DNA from: Ktedonobacterales bacterium
GTDB lineage: Bacteria; Chloroflexota; Ktedonobacteria; Ktedonobacterales; JADMIN01
DNA: 21,933 nt
Direction of reading: 5' to 3'
Assembly (NCBI GenBank): GCA_025935235.1
Contig: JAICVT010000024.1
Coordinates: forward strand, 1-21,933
In this document: in pieces, positions 14,173-21,527 of the stretch
How positions within the stretch are numbered: the stretch's first letter is position 1
Layout of the letters: each line of letters opens with the position of its first letter
Position numbers and translations under genes: made by a program
Notes under the pieces: generated by a model
Seen by the model: the letters and a program-made list of their open reading frames with translations, nothing else
Told to the model about the DNA's origin: nothing
The model's database searches: none

Positions 14173-14223
14173 TTGCGCATCACCGCTACCTGTGTTAACG
14201 TAAAAATATGACCCTGGTACTAG
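14173..14223 (+). promoter_or_regulatory. Candidate promoter region of the aldolase-DhaKL operon
   Basis: A short AT-rich patch (GTTAACGTAAAAATATG, 14194-14210) stands out about 180 bases upstream of the aldolase. Possible pairs are TTGCGC (14173) with TAACGT (14196), or TTAACG (14195) with TACTAG (14218), each 17 bp apart; neither is strong. The rest of 13998-14172 shows no gene I can support. Confidence 0.3.
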
Positions 14224-14294
14224 CTCGCAGGTGCGCCATCCTCCCCCATCAGTACTGCTCACGCACGCGGGCGACTACCAGACGAGGCCGAGCG

Positions 14295-14309
14295 AGCCTG
14301 TGCCAGGCT
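14295..14309. repeat. Short leader hairpin upstream of the aldolase gene
   Basis: AGCCTG-TGC-CAGGCT forms a 6-bp stem with a 3-base loop, flanked by GCGAGGCC-like direct repeats, about 80 bases before the aldolase start. It may shape the leader RNA; no riboswitch class is recognisable. Confidence 0.3.
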
Positions 14310-14389
14310 GTGCGAGGCCAAGGGATGCCGGGCGAAGGCGCACGAGCAGTATGGATGGACACACCTGATCCAGCGTGAAGGAGGCAATG

Positions 14390-15250
14390 ATGCCTGTCGT
14401 GTCAACTAAAGATATCCTTGATCGCGCGTTCGAGCAGCGCTACGGTGTAGCGGCGATCAACATTGTCAACGACCTGACGCTTGAAGCGGTTTTGGCAGCC
14501 GCCGTTGAGGCGAAGGCGCCGGTCATCATTCAGACGTCGGTCAAAACCGTAAAGTCAATTGGCCTCGATCTGCTCTTTGCCATGTGGACCGAGTTGACAC
14601 GCGACATCGCCGTTCCCGTGGCGCTCCACCTGGACCACTGCCCCGAACGCGAGGTCATCAGCGCCTGCCTGAAGAAGGGCTGGAACTCAGTCCTTTTTGA
14701 CGCTTCGTCGCTTCCAGTGGCTGAAAACAGGCGTCAGACGATCGAGGTGGTGGCCGAGGCGCGCCAATACGGGGCCAGTGTAGAGGGTGAAATCGAAGGC
14801 ATCAAGGGCGTTGAGGATGACGTTGGCTCGGATGAGGAGTCGAATCGCCAATCGCTCGACGTTGCGCTCGATTTTATTCGCGCGACCCGCGTTGACTGCT
14901 TTGCGCCTGCGATTGGCAATGCGCATGGTGTCTACAAAACCGAGCCGAAACTGGACGCTGAGCGCGTCTCCGCCATCGTTGAAGCCGAGCCAATCCCCAT
15001 CGCGCTCCACGGTGGCACTGGTCTGACCCCACAGCAATTCGCTGACTTGATTGCGCGTGGCTGCGCGAAGGTCAATATCTCCACCGCGCTCAAAGTGACG
15101 TACATGCAGTCGAACCTCGCCTTCCTCAAGGAGGCCGAGGCCAAAAACAAGTGGGATCCGCCCTCACTCTTCCGGCATGTGCGGCAGGCTGTGCTCGACA
15201 TGGCGAAAGGCTACATGCTGCAGTTCGGCTCTGGAGGCCGGGCATGGTGA
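14390..15250 (+). CDS. Class II (zinc) ketose-bisphosphate aldolase
   Basis: 286 aa from ATG 14390, with AAGGAGG 5 bases upstream; ATG 14387 is in frame but crowds the site. It follows the GatY/KbaY/FbaA pattern. L-D-H-C carries catalytic Asp82 and zinc ligand His83. A-I-G-N-A-H-G-V-Y-K carries His179, and I-A-L-H-G-G-T-G carries His207. V-E-G-E-I-E-G-I-K-G-V-E-D-D and K-V-N-I-S-T-A-L bind the active-site loop and the DHAP phosphate. The enzyme joins or splits dihydroxyacetone phosphate and an aldehyde (fructose- or tagatose-bisphosphate type). The A-E-L-G stretch of most members is G-E-I-E here. It overlaps the next gene by 7 bases, and the DHA-kinase subunits follow, which fits a role around DHAP. 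The exact sugar is not determined. Confidence 0.92.
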   Translation: MPVVSTKDILDRAFEQRYGVAAINIVNDLTLEAVLAAAVEAKAPVIIQTSVKTVKSIGLDLLFAMWTELTRDIAVPVALHLDHCPEREVISACLKKGWNSVLFDASSLPVAENRRQTIEVVAEARQYGASVEGEIEGIKGVEDDVGSDEESNRQSLDVALDFIRATRVDCFAPAIGNAHGVYKTEPKLDAERVSAIVEAEPIPIALHGGTGLTPQQFADLIARGCAKVNISTALKVTYMQSNLAFLKEAEAKNKWDPPSLFRHVRQAVLDMAKGYMLQFGSGGRAW

Positions 15251-16026
15251 GGGCGCTGATCTTCGATTGTGATGGCGTGCTTGCCGATACCGAGCGCTAC
15301 GGTCACCTGCCCGCGTTCAATCAGACCTTCGCGGAATTTCATCTGACGGCGCACTGGTCTGAAGAGGACTATGGCGAAAAGCTCAAGATCAGTGGTGGCA
15401 AAGAGCGCATGGCTAGCCTGTTGACCGACTCGTTCGTGCGCGAGAACCACCTGCCGACTGACCAGGAGGGTCAGCGACAGGCGCTGGCCGAGTGGCATAA
15501 GCGCAAAACAGCCATCTATACCGACCTCGTGGCCGCGGGCCGTCTGCCTGGGCGGCCCGGAGTCGCGCGGGTGGTGAATGCCGCTGTGCAGGCGGATTGG
15601 AAGCTGGCGGTGGCCTCGACCTCTGCCGAGGCCTCTGTGCGCGCTGTCCTGGAGCATGTGGTGGGCGTGGAGAATGCCGCACACTTCGCTGTGCTGGCGG
15701 GCGATATCGTCGCCAGGAAGAAGCCCGCGCCAGACATCTATCTCGCGGCGCTCCAGCGCCTCGCTGTGGCTCCAGACGATGCCCTGGTGATCGAAGATTC
15801 GCGCAACGGTCTGCTGGCGGCCGTCAATGCTGGACTGAACTGCGTCGTGACACGCAGCAGCTACACCCAGGATGAAGACATGCGCGAGGCGATTCTGGTG
15901 GTCTCCAGCCTGGGCGATCCAGACGCGCCGATGCGAGTCGAAGCCAACCGTGGGCCAGCGCAACCGGGCGCCTATATCACGCTTGACGATCTGGCGGCAT
16001 GTTTTCCGGCTGGTGGAGACGAGTAG
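15244..16026 (+). CDS. HAD-superfamily (CbbY/PGMB-like) sugar-phosphate phosphatase or mutase
   Basis: 260 aa; ATG 15244 overlaps the end of the aldolase gene (ATGGTGA). HAD motif I is F-D-C-D-G-V-L-A-D-T-E, with nucleophile Asp8 and acid/base Asp10. Motif II is A-S-T-S-A-E-A-S, motif III K-K-P-A-P-D-I-Y, and motif IV V-I-E-D-S-R-N-G. The helical cap between about 15 and 95 is of the C1 type, as in CbbY, beta-phosphoglucomutase and related sugar-phosphatases. The overlap implies tight co-translation, so the substrate is probably the product or by-product of the aldolase, such as a ketose mono- or bisphosphate. The TAG stop lies inside a 10-bp tandem repeat. Confidence 0.88.
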   Translation: MVRALIFDCDGVLADTERYGHLPAFNQTFAEFHLTAHWSEEDYGEKLKISGGKERMASLLTDSFVRENHLPTDQEGQRQALAEWHKRKTAIYTDLVAAGRLPGRPGVARVVNAAVQADWKLAVASTSAEASVRAVLEHVVGVENAAHFAVLAGDIVARKKPAPDIYLAALQRLAVAPDDALVIEDSRNGLLAAVNAGLNCVVTRSSYTQDEDMREAILVVSSLGDPDAPMRVEANRGPAQPGAYITLDDLAACFPAGGDE

Positions 16027-16045
16027 AGACGAGTAGAGACGAAAA
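16016..16045. repeat. 10-bp tandem repeat x3 across the phosphatase stop codon
   Basis: GAGACGAGTA at 16016-16025 and 16026-16035, then GAGACGAAAA at 16036-16045. The first copy supplies the stop (TAG, 16024-16026), and the second carries a further in-frame-style TAG. The repeat fills the space before the GGGAG site of the DhaL gene. Confidence 0.8.
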
Positions 16046-16056
16046 GGGAGCTTCTC

Positions 16057-16689
16057 ATGGAGCGATCGAGCTTGGACACCGCGCGATTCGTCGTGAAGAC
16101 CATCGCCCAGACCGTGGTTGACAACGAGAAATACTTCGGTGATCTGGATGCGGTGGTTGGCGACGGCGACTTTGGGTACTCGATGGCTCGCGGCTTTGAA
16201 AAGCTGCTGGAAGACTGGGACTCGCTCGAGTACACCAGCGTGGGCGGCTTGTGCAAGAAGGTCGCCACGACCATTACCGGACGTATCGGCGGCACGTCGG
16301 GCCCGATCTGGGGAACTGGTTTCTTGCGGGCGGGCGTGGCGATCGGCGATAAGCAAGACCTGACCTCGGACGATGTGATCGCCATGTTGCGCGCCGCCAT
16401 CGGCGGGATTCAACAGCGCGGGCAATCCGATCTGGGCGACAAGACGCTGCTCGATGCCCTCATTCCGGCGACCGATCAGCTCGAAGCGTCGCTCAAGAGC
16501 GGCAAAGACGCGGCGACGGCGCTACGCGAAGCCGCGGCGGTCGCGCGCACACAGGCCGAGGCGACGCGCGAACTGCTCGCCAAGCGGGGGCGCGCCGCAT
16601 ACACCGGTGAGCGCAGCATCGGCACACTCGACGCCGGGGCGATGGCCATCGCGGTGCTGTTTGAGCGCTTGAGTGAGGCGTGGACTTGA
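16057..16689 (+). CDS. dhaL: Dihydroxyacetone kinase, ADP/ATP-binding subunit DhaL
   Basis: 210 aa, normal for DhaL. The Mg-phosphate-binding aspartates are Asp31, Asp36 and Asp38 in D-A-V-V-G-D-G-D-F-G, followed by the G-T-S-G-P-I-W-G nucleotide loop and a C-terminal R-S-I-G-T-L-D-A-G-A block. In many members the motif is G-D-G-D-H-G; here His is replaced by Phe. DhaL carries the nucleotide and passes phosphate to dihydroxyacetone held by DhaK. Where a DhaM subunit is present the donor is the PTS; no DhaM is in this operon, so direct ATP use is more likely (inference). A GGGAG site lies 8 bases before ATG 16057. Confidence 0.92.
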   Translation: MERSSLDTARFVVKTIAQTVVDNEKYFGDLDAVVGDGDFGYSMARGFEKLLEDWDSLEYTSVGGLCKKVATTITGRIGGTSGPIWGTGFLRAGVAIGDKQDLTSDDVIAMLRAAIGGIQQRGQSDLGDKTLLDALIPATDQLEASLKSGKDAATALREAAAVARTQAEATRELLAKRGRAAYTGERSIGTLDAGAMAIAVLFERLSEAWT

Positions 16690-16797
16690 GCGACAGGAGC
16701 CATCTCGGCGGCGGGTACGCTGCACAGCGCTGAAAGGAGGCGCAGCGCAGATCGGCGCGGATCGTGTGCGACGAGGCTGATGAGAGCGCGGCGCAGT

Positions 16798-16822
16798 CGC
16801 CTTACCCAATGTCGGGTAGGCG
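16798..16822 (+). promoter_or_regulatory. Stem-loop between dhaL and dhaK
   Basis: CGCCTTACCC (16798-16807) pairs with GGGTAGGCG (16814-16822) around a 6-base loop, with one bulged T. It sits about 10 bases upstream of the dhaK ribosome site, in a 157-base gap that is unusually long for this operon. It could stabilise or process the message. An AAAGGAGG at 16730-16738 is not followed by a start codon. Confidence 0.45.
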
Positions 16823-16846
16823 TTACCAACGAAGGGAGCTTTCCGG

Positions 16847-17842
16847 ATGAAGAAGTTTGTCAACGATCCCAAGCAATACGTCCCAGAGATGCTGAAAGGC
16901 ATCGCGCTGGCGAATCCTACCACCCTCAAGTACGTCCCCGAGTATAACCTCATCATGCGAGCGGACGCCCCTAGCCCAGACAAAGTCTCCATCATGCAGG
17001 GGTCTGGATCAGGACACGAGCCGGCCCACGTCATGATCGTTGGCCGTGGCATGCTCGACGCCGCGTGTCCAGGGGACGTCTTTTCCGCGCCGCCGATGGA
17101 CTACGTCTACGAGACGACCAAGCTGCTGGCGTCTCCCAAGGGCGTTTTGCACATCATCAATAACTATACGGGCGACCGCATGGCGTTTGATATGGGCCGG
17201 GAAATGGCAGAGGCGGACGGCATCCGTGTTGGCACGGTGATGGTGGACGATGATGTTTCGGTGAAGGACTCGACCTACACCGTGGGGCGTAGAGGCGTAG
17301 CGGGCAACTTCTTCGTCATCAAGGCGCTGGGCGCGGCATCCGAACAAGGCGCCGATCTCGATGCGCTGGTAGAGCTGGGCAAGCGCGTGAATTCCGTGAC
17401 CCGCTCGATGGGCATGGCGCTGACATCCTGTACGCCACCGGCGAAGGGTTCACCGCTCTTTGAGCTGGGCGAAGATGAGATGGAGATGGGGGTTGGCATT
17501 CACGGAGAGCCGGGGCGCCGCCGCGAGAAGCTGACCAACGCCAACGCGATCGTAGACGAGATGCTGGAAGCGGTTGTCTCTGATCTGCCCTACAAGCAGG
17601 GAGACAATGTCGCGCTGATGATCAATGGTCTGGGCGGCACACCCATTTCCGAGCTGTATATTCTCTATGCTCGCGCCCACGACCAGTTGGCGGCGCGTGG
17701 CATCAACGTGCAGCGCAGCTATGTCGGCAATTACTGCACATCGCTCGACATGGCCGGCTATTCCCTCACCCTGGTGCGCCTGGATGATGAATTGGTCAAG
17801 CTGCTCGAAGCGCCCGCCGAAGTGGCTGTACGCATCTTCTAA
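16847..17842 (+). CDS. dhaK: Dihydroxyacetone kinase, substrate-binding subunit DhaK
   Basis: 331 aa, slightly shorter than the roughly 356 aa of the E. coli protein. The substrate is bound covalently by a histidine: His219 in G-V-G-I-H-G-E-P-G corresponds to E. coli His218. His57 in G-S-G-S-G-H-E-P-A-H and Asp110 in N-N-Y-T-G-D correspond to the other two active-site residues. The enzyme, with DhaL, turns dihydroxyacetone into DHAP. That is exactly the substrate or product of the aldolase three genes upstream. A GGGAG site lies 9 bases before the ATG. The operon ends with the hairpin at 17871. Confidence 0.93.
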   Translation: MKKFVNDPKQYVPEMLKGIALANPTTLKYVPEYNLIMRADAPSPDKVSIMQGSGSGHEPAHVMIVGRGMLDAACPGDVFSAPPMDYVYETTKLLASPKGVLHIINNYTGDRMAFDMGREMAEADGIRVGTVMVDDDVSVKDSTYTVGRRGVAGNFFVIKALGAASEQGADLDALVELGKRVNSVTRSMGMALTSCTPPAKGSPLFELGEDEMEMGVGIHGEPGRRREKLTNANAIVDEMLEAVVSDLPYKQGDNVALMINGLGGTPISELYILYARAHDQLAARGINVQRSYVGNYCTSLDMAGYSLTLVRLDDELVKLLEAPAEVAVRIF

Positions 17843-17870
17843 GCGCCGCTCGCCGCGCGTCGCCGCAATT

Positions 17871-17902
17871 GGGTAGCAACCTGCTCCGGTGGGTTGCTAC
17901 CC
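17871..17902 (+). terminator. Strong hairpin after dhaK, probable terminator
   Basis: GGGTAGCAAC (17871-17880) and GTTGCTACCC (17893-17902) form a perfect 10-bp stem with a 12-base loop, 29 bases after the dhaK stop. There is no following T-run. It is the most stable simple hairpin at the end of this operon. Confidence 0.6.
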
Positions 17903-17934
17903 TGTGCCGCTCGCGCCACATCCGCACGTCCCCC

Positions 17935-17967
17935 TGACCCTGGCTTGACCCTGGCTTGACCCTGGCC
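17935..17967. repeat. 11-bp tandem repeat x3 (TGACCCTGGCT)
   Basis: TGACCCTGGCT occurs twice exactly (17935, 17946) and once with one change (17957). With the preceding C or T each unit gives a TTGACC-like box, and the array runs straight into the -35 box of the next promoter. Confidence 0.75.
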
Positions 17968-17997
17968 TTGACGCTTGCGCATCCTGGCGGCTAGACT
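17968..17997 (+). promoter_or_regulatory. Probable promoter of the nuclease-helicase gene
   Basis: TTGACG (17968-17973) and TAGACT (17992-17997) are 18 bp apart, 50 bases before the start at 18048. The pair matches the promoter form upstream of the SWIM/XPB-N operon (8102-8131). The upstream 11-bp repeat adds further TTGACC boxes. Confidence 0.55.
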
Positions 17998-18047
17998 GCC
18001 AGCGCAGGTGTAACGCGGGTCGCCTGGATGGAGAGCCGGAGGGGCGC

Positions 18048-21000
18048 ATGCTTGAGCCATTCGAGCCAGCGCGGCCCCCGACTGCGCTCGACGCACTGCC
18101 GGACGCCGTGCCGGACGCCCTGCCCAGCGATGAGCGCGCCGATGCCACGTCAGCAGCGGCTCCAGCGCCGCCGCGCGCCGCCTGCTTCATCTGCCAGCTC
18201 GACACGCGCCCGTGCGAGGTCGCCACGCTGGAGGGCGCGCTGGTCGCCGTCAGCGAGCGCATCGCGGGCCAGGAGGGTCGACCGCCGCCGGGGGTGACGC
18301 TGCGGCTGGACGACGATGCGCTCGTCTTCATCGTCCTCAACGACCATGCGCGCCCGCTTGTCAGCGCGCTGGCCGCGCTAGAGCCAGCGCGCCTGCGTGG
18401 GCTGCGCCTGCGAGTCTATCATCTCTGGCGGGGGCGGCCCGCCGCGCCAGATCACTCCGACCTGCCCGCGCGCTATCATGCCAGCGCCCTGAGCGTGGTG
18501 GCGCTGGAGCCTGACCTGCTGCTCAACATCACCGACATCAACAACGCCGAATATTGCGTGCGCCAGTATCCGCTGCGCCGCATGGTTCCCTCGCCGCCGA
18601 GCGCCGCCTCGCTCAAAGGCATCGTCATTCATCAGGCGTTCAAGGAGATGCTGAAAGCCGGGCGGCCAGAGGTCGCCGCGCCGCTGCGGCAGGCGCTGCG
18701 CGGGCAGGCGACCGAGCTGGCGCTGCGCCAGCTCGACGCCGACTCGCTGCGCGCCGAGGCCGAGCCGCACATGCTGGCGCTGGCGCAGTGGTACGGCAGC
18801 CAGCGCTCGACCCTGTGGGCCAGCGCGCCCGACATCCGCGCCGAGACCTTTCTGCTGGCGCCCGAGGTTGGGCTGAAGGGGCGGCTCGACTTCTACATGC
18901 GCGCGGTCAGCGGCGACGCCCTGCTGGAGCTGAAGACGGGCAAGGCCACCGCGCAACTGCCCAAGCGCGAGCATCGCTGGCAGGTCTTCGGCTACCAGAC
19001 GCTGCTGACCGTGCGTCAGCCGCCGGAAAGGCGCAAGCCCGCCGCCACGCTGCTCTACAGCGGGACGCCCGGCCAGGCCGAGGGCTACACCATCCCCCTC
19101 ACCGCGCGCGATCTGCATCGCGTGCTGGAGCTGCGCAATCTGCTGGCGCTCACTCACGCCAGCGGGGTTGTGCCGCCCCCTCCCGGCGGCAAGAAGTGCG
19201 CCCGCTGCGCGCTGCGTCCCGCCTGCGCCCGCGCCTCGGCGCTGCTGGGCTGGGAGCCGCCACCCGACGAGGCGCAATCCGCTGGTGAGGCTGTCGCTCT
19301 GGAGCCACGTGATAGCGCCGAGACCGCCGCGTGGTTTGCGCGCATGTATGAGCTGCTGCGGCAGGAGGCGCGCGCCGCCGAGGCCGAGGGGCAGGCGCTC
19401 TGGCGGCAGACGCCCCAGCAGCGTCGCGCGGCGGGGCTGGCGCTGGGCGGGCTAGCGTTGCGGGGCGAGCCGCGCCAGACCGCCAGCGGCGAGTGGGAGT
19501 ATACCTTTGGCTGCGAGAATCTGTCGGAGCTGCGCGAGGGCGACGCCATTCTGCTGAGCGATGGGGATCCGGTTGGCGGCGCGATTGTCACCGGTTCGAT
19601 TCTGCGGCTCGACGACCATAGCGTCACCGTCTGGACGCCGGAGCGCATCCAGCGGCCCGCGCTGATAGATCGCTATGGCAGCGATGTGACGCACGACCGC
19701 ACGGTACGCAATCTGTGGCGCTGGCTGGCGGTCGCGCCGCGTCTGCGCGCGCTGGTGGCGGGCCAGCGCGCACCCACCTTCGCCCAGGTGGACGAGCAGC
19801 CCGCGGACGCGACGCCGCTACCGTCCAGCTTCAACGACGAGCAGCGGCGCGCGGTGGAGCGGGCGCTGGCCGCGCGCGACTTCCTGCTGATTCAGGGTCC
19901 GCCGGGGACGGGCAAGACGGCGGTGGTCGCCGAGATCGCGCGGCGGGCGGTGGCGCGCGGGCAACGGGTGTTGCTGGCGGCCTTCACTAACCAGGCGGTT
20001 GATAACGCGCTGGCGCGCATCGTCGAGTCCGTTGAATCCATTGGCGAAGGAGACGAGGGGGAAGAGCGGGAAGTGGTGGCGGCGCGGCTGGGGCACGCGC
20101 TGAGCGTGGCGCCCGGGTCGCAGCGCTGGCGGCTGGTGGAGCTGGCGCGGCGGGCGGCGCTGGCCGCAGGGCGCTCGGAGGCCAGCGCGCCTGAGTGGCA
20201 GCCCGATCCCGCCGAGCTGCGCGCGGCGCTGCTGCGGGCGCGGGTGGTGGCGGCGACGACGGCCACCTGGTCAGCGGAGCGCTACGATGACGTGGGCGAG
20301 CCGCTGGAGTTCGATCTGGCGATTGTAGATGAGGCGACCCAGCTCACCACACCGTCGCTGCTGGGCGCCCTGCGCTTCGCGCGCTCGTTCATCCTGGTGG
20401 GCGACGAGCGGCAGCTTCCGCCGCTGGTGATGAGCAAGGAAGCCAGCGCGGCGGGGCTGGGCCGCTCGCTCTTTGCCGAGCTGCTGGAGCGCTGGGGCGA
20501 GGACGCCAGCGTGGCCCTGAAGAAGCAGTACCGCATGGCGTCCGCTATCTGCGGCTTCGCCAGCCAGACCTTCTATGGCGGCGAGCTGGTCGCGGCGGGG
20601 CAGGCGGCGACGGCGCGGCTGGCCCTGCGGCTGGACCCCGCCGAGCCGCTGGCGCCCGCGCTCGATCCGGCGCGCCCGCTGGCGCTGCTGGATGTGGCGC
20701 CCTTTGATGGGGAGCGCGGGACACGGGTGAGCGAGGCGCAGAGCGAGGTGGCGCGGCGGCTGATTCTGGCGCTGCTGCGCGGCGGGGTCGGCGCCGAGCG
20801 CATCGGCGTGATCGCGCCCTATCGTGCGCAGGTGGCGGCGCTGCGGCGGCGGCTGGCCGCGTCAGGCGGCGCCGATGTGGTGGTGGACACGGTGGACCGC
20901 TTCCAGGGCGCCGAGCGCGAGGTGATCCTCTTCTCCTTCGGCGGGGTGAGCGCCGCGACTGGCTGGGGCGGCCGCGGACTGGAGTTCCTGGCTGATCCGC

Positions 21001-21167
21001 GCCGGCTGAACGTGGCGCTGACGCGCGCCCAGCGCAAGTTGCTGATTCTGGGGGATCGCCGCGCGCTGGAGCAGGCGCCCCTTTTGCGACGTCTGGTCGC
21101 CTACTGCGCCAGCCTCTACGGCGGGCATGGTGGCGTCATCGCGCTACGCCGGGCGGAGCGGGGGTAG
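18048..21167 (+). CDS. Dna2-like protein: Cas4-type Fe-S PD-(D/E)XK nuclease fused to SF1 helicase
   Basis: 1039 aa; GGAGGGG precedes ATG 18048. After about 150 variable residues comes a PD-(D/E)XK nuclease: His195 (V-I-H-Q-A-F-K-E), Asp281 (G-R-L-D-F-Y), and Glu294/Lys296 (L-E-L-K-T-G-K). Cys170 (A-E-Y-C) and a distant C-x2-C-x5-C (about 384-394) match the four cysteines that hold a 4Fe-4S cluster in Cas4, AddB and Dna2. From about 600 on is a superfamily 1 helicase of the Upf1/Dna2 kind: Walker A G-P-P-G-T-G-K-T (about 617), Walker B V-D-E-A-T-Q (about 760), G-D-E-R-Q-L-P-P, K-K-Q-Y-R-M, V-D-R-F-Q-G-A-E-R-E, and N-V-A-L-T-R-A-Q. Both activities look intact. It should unwind and cut DNA ends or flaps in repair or replication, or in defence. 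It has its own promoter; no partner gene is adjacent. Confidence 0.92.
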   Translation: MLEPFEPARPPTALDALPDAVPDALPSDERADATSAAAPAPPRAACFICQLDTRPCEVATLEGALVAVSERIAGQEGRPPPGVTLRLDDDALVFIVLNDHARPLVSALAALEPARLRGLRLRVYHLWRGRPAAPDHSDLPARYHASALSVVALEPDLLLNITDINNAEYCVRQYPLRRMVPSPPSAASLKGIVIHQAFKEMLKAGRPEVAAPLRQALRGQATELALRQLDADSLRAEAEPHMLALAQWYGSQRSTLWASAPDIRAETFLLAPEVGLKGRLDFYMRAVSGDALLELKTGKATAQLPKREHRWQVFGYQTLLTVRQPPERRKPAATLLYSGTPGQAEGYTIPLTARDLHRVLELRNLLALTHASGVVPPPPGGKKCARCALRPACARASALLGWEPPPDEAQSAGEAVALEPRDSAETAAWFARMYELLRQEARAAEAEGQALWRQTPQQRRAAGLALGGLALRGEPRQTASGEWEYTFGCENLSELREGDAILLSDGDPVGGAIVTGSILRLDDHSVTVWTPERIQRPALIDRYGSDVTHDRTVRNLWRWLAVAPRLRALVAGQRAPTFAQVDEQPADATPLPSSFNDEQRRAVERALAARDFLLIQGPPGTGKTAVVAEIARRAVARGQRVLLAAFTNQAVDNALARIVESVESIGEGDEGEEREVVAARLGHALSVAPGSQRWRLVELARRAALAAGRSEASAPEWQPDPAELRAALLRARVVAATTATWSAERYDDVGEPLEFDLAIVDEATQLTTPSLLGALRFARSFILVGDERQLPPLVMSKEASAAGLGRSLFAELLERWGEDASVALKKQYRMASAICGFASQTFYGGELVAAGQAATARLALRLDPAEPLAPALDPARPLALLDVAPFDGERGTRVSEAQSEVARRLILALLRGGVGAERIGVIAPYRAQVAALRRRLAASGGADVVVDTVDRFQGAEREVILFSFGGVSAATGWGGRGLEFLADPRRLNVALTRAQRKLLILGDRRALEQAPLLRRLVAYCASLYGGHGGVIALRRAERG

Positions 21168-21180
21168 CTGGGCTGAGCGG

Positions 21181-21442
21181 CGCTGGATCGGCGTTGAAAG
21201 GAGTGGCGTGCCGCTGATCGCTGATCTGACGCCGCCGCGCGCTGGCAATGACGGGTTCGCTCCAGACCTACCAGCGCTTCGTAGACGACCACTGGAATCT
21301 CTACGATTATCCCGATCCGATGGACATGCCCTCGACGCTGCCCGATCATCTGCGCTGGCTGGCGGACGCGGGCTTCGTGGGCGCCAATGTCTTCTGGCAG
21401 CGCGCGGGCCACGCGGTCTATGGCGGCTACAAGGCGGAGTGA
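21181..21442 (+). pseudogene. Frameshifted 3' remnant of a SAM-dependent methyltransferase
   Basis: From ATG 21248 to the TGA at 21440-21442 the translation ends with H-L-R-W-L-A-D-A-G-F, then F-W-Q-R-A-G-H-A-V-Y-G-G-Y-K. This is the usual C-terminal end of class I methyltransferases. Just upstream, in a different frame (21181-21240), V-E-R-S-G-V-P-L-I-A-D-L-T-P-P resembles the preceding strand of the same fold. The two pieces are out of frame and the SAM-binding front half is missing. It is best read as a decayed gene. A 64-residue product from ATG 21248 is possible, but I see no convincing ribosome site. Confidence 0.65.
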
Positions 21443-21460
21443 GGGCGCGGGCATGAAGAA

Positions 21461-21484
21461 CGGCGTGGACAAGCTTCCACGCCG
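21461..21484. terminator. Hairpin between convergent genes
   Basis: CGGCGTGG (21461-21468) and CCACGCCG (21477-21484) form a perfect 8-bp stem with an 8-base loop. It lies between the methyltransferase remnant and the convergent gene at 21528, and could end transcripts from both sides. No T-run follows. Confidence 0.5.
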
Positions 21485-21527
21485 GTCGTGCTGTGACTCC
21501 CTTCGACCTCAGAGGCGCTGCGACCGC

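Noticed and set aside
13969..14211. An 80-codon plus-strand frame upstream of the aldolase
   Set aside because: No ribosome site, no recognisable motif, and it ends in the AT-rich putative promoter.
15211..16425. A 404-codon minus-strand open frame across the aldolase end, HAD and dhaL genes
   Set aside because: It lies opposite three genes with clear catalytic motifs, and its translation has no recognisable domain.
16730..16797. Small gene in the dhaL-dhaK gap after AAAGGAGG
   Set aside because: No ATG or GTG at a proper distance opens a frame of useful length; the only structure is the stem-loop at 16798-16822.
18048..21167. CRISPR Cas4 function for the nuclease domain
   Set aside because: The domain is fused to an SF1 helicase and no cas1, cas2 or repeat array is present; Dna2-like architecture explains it better.
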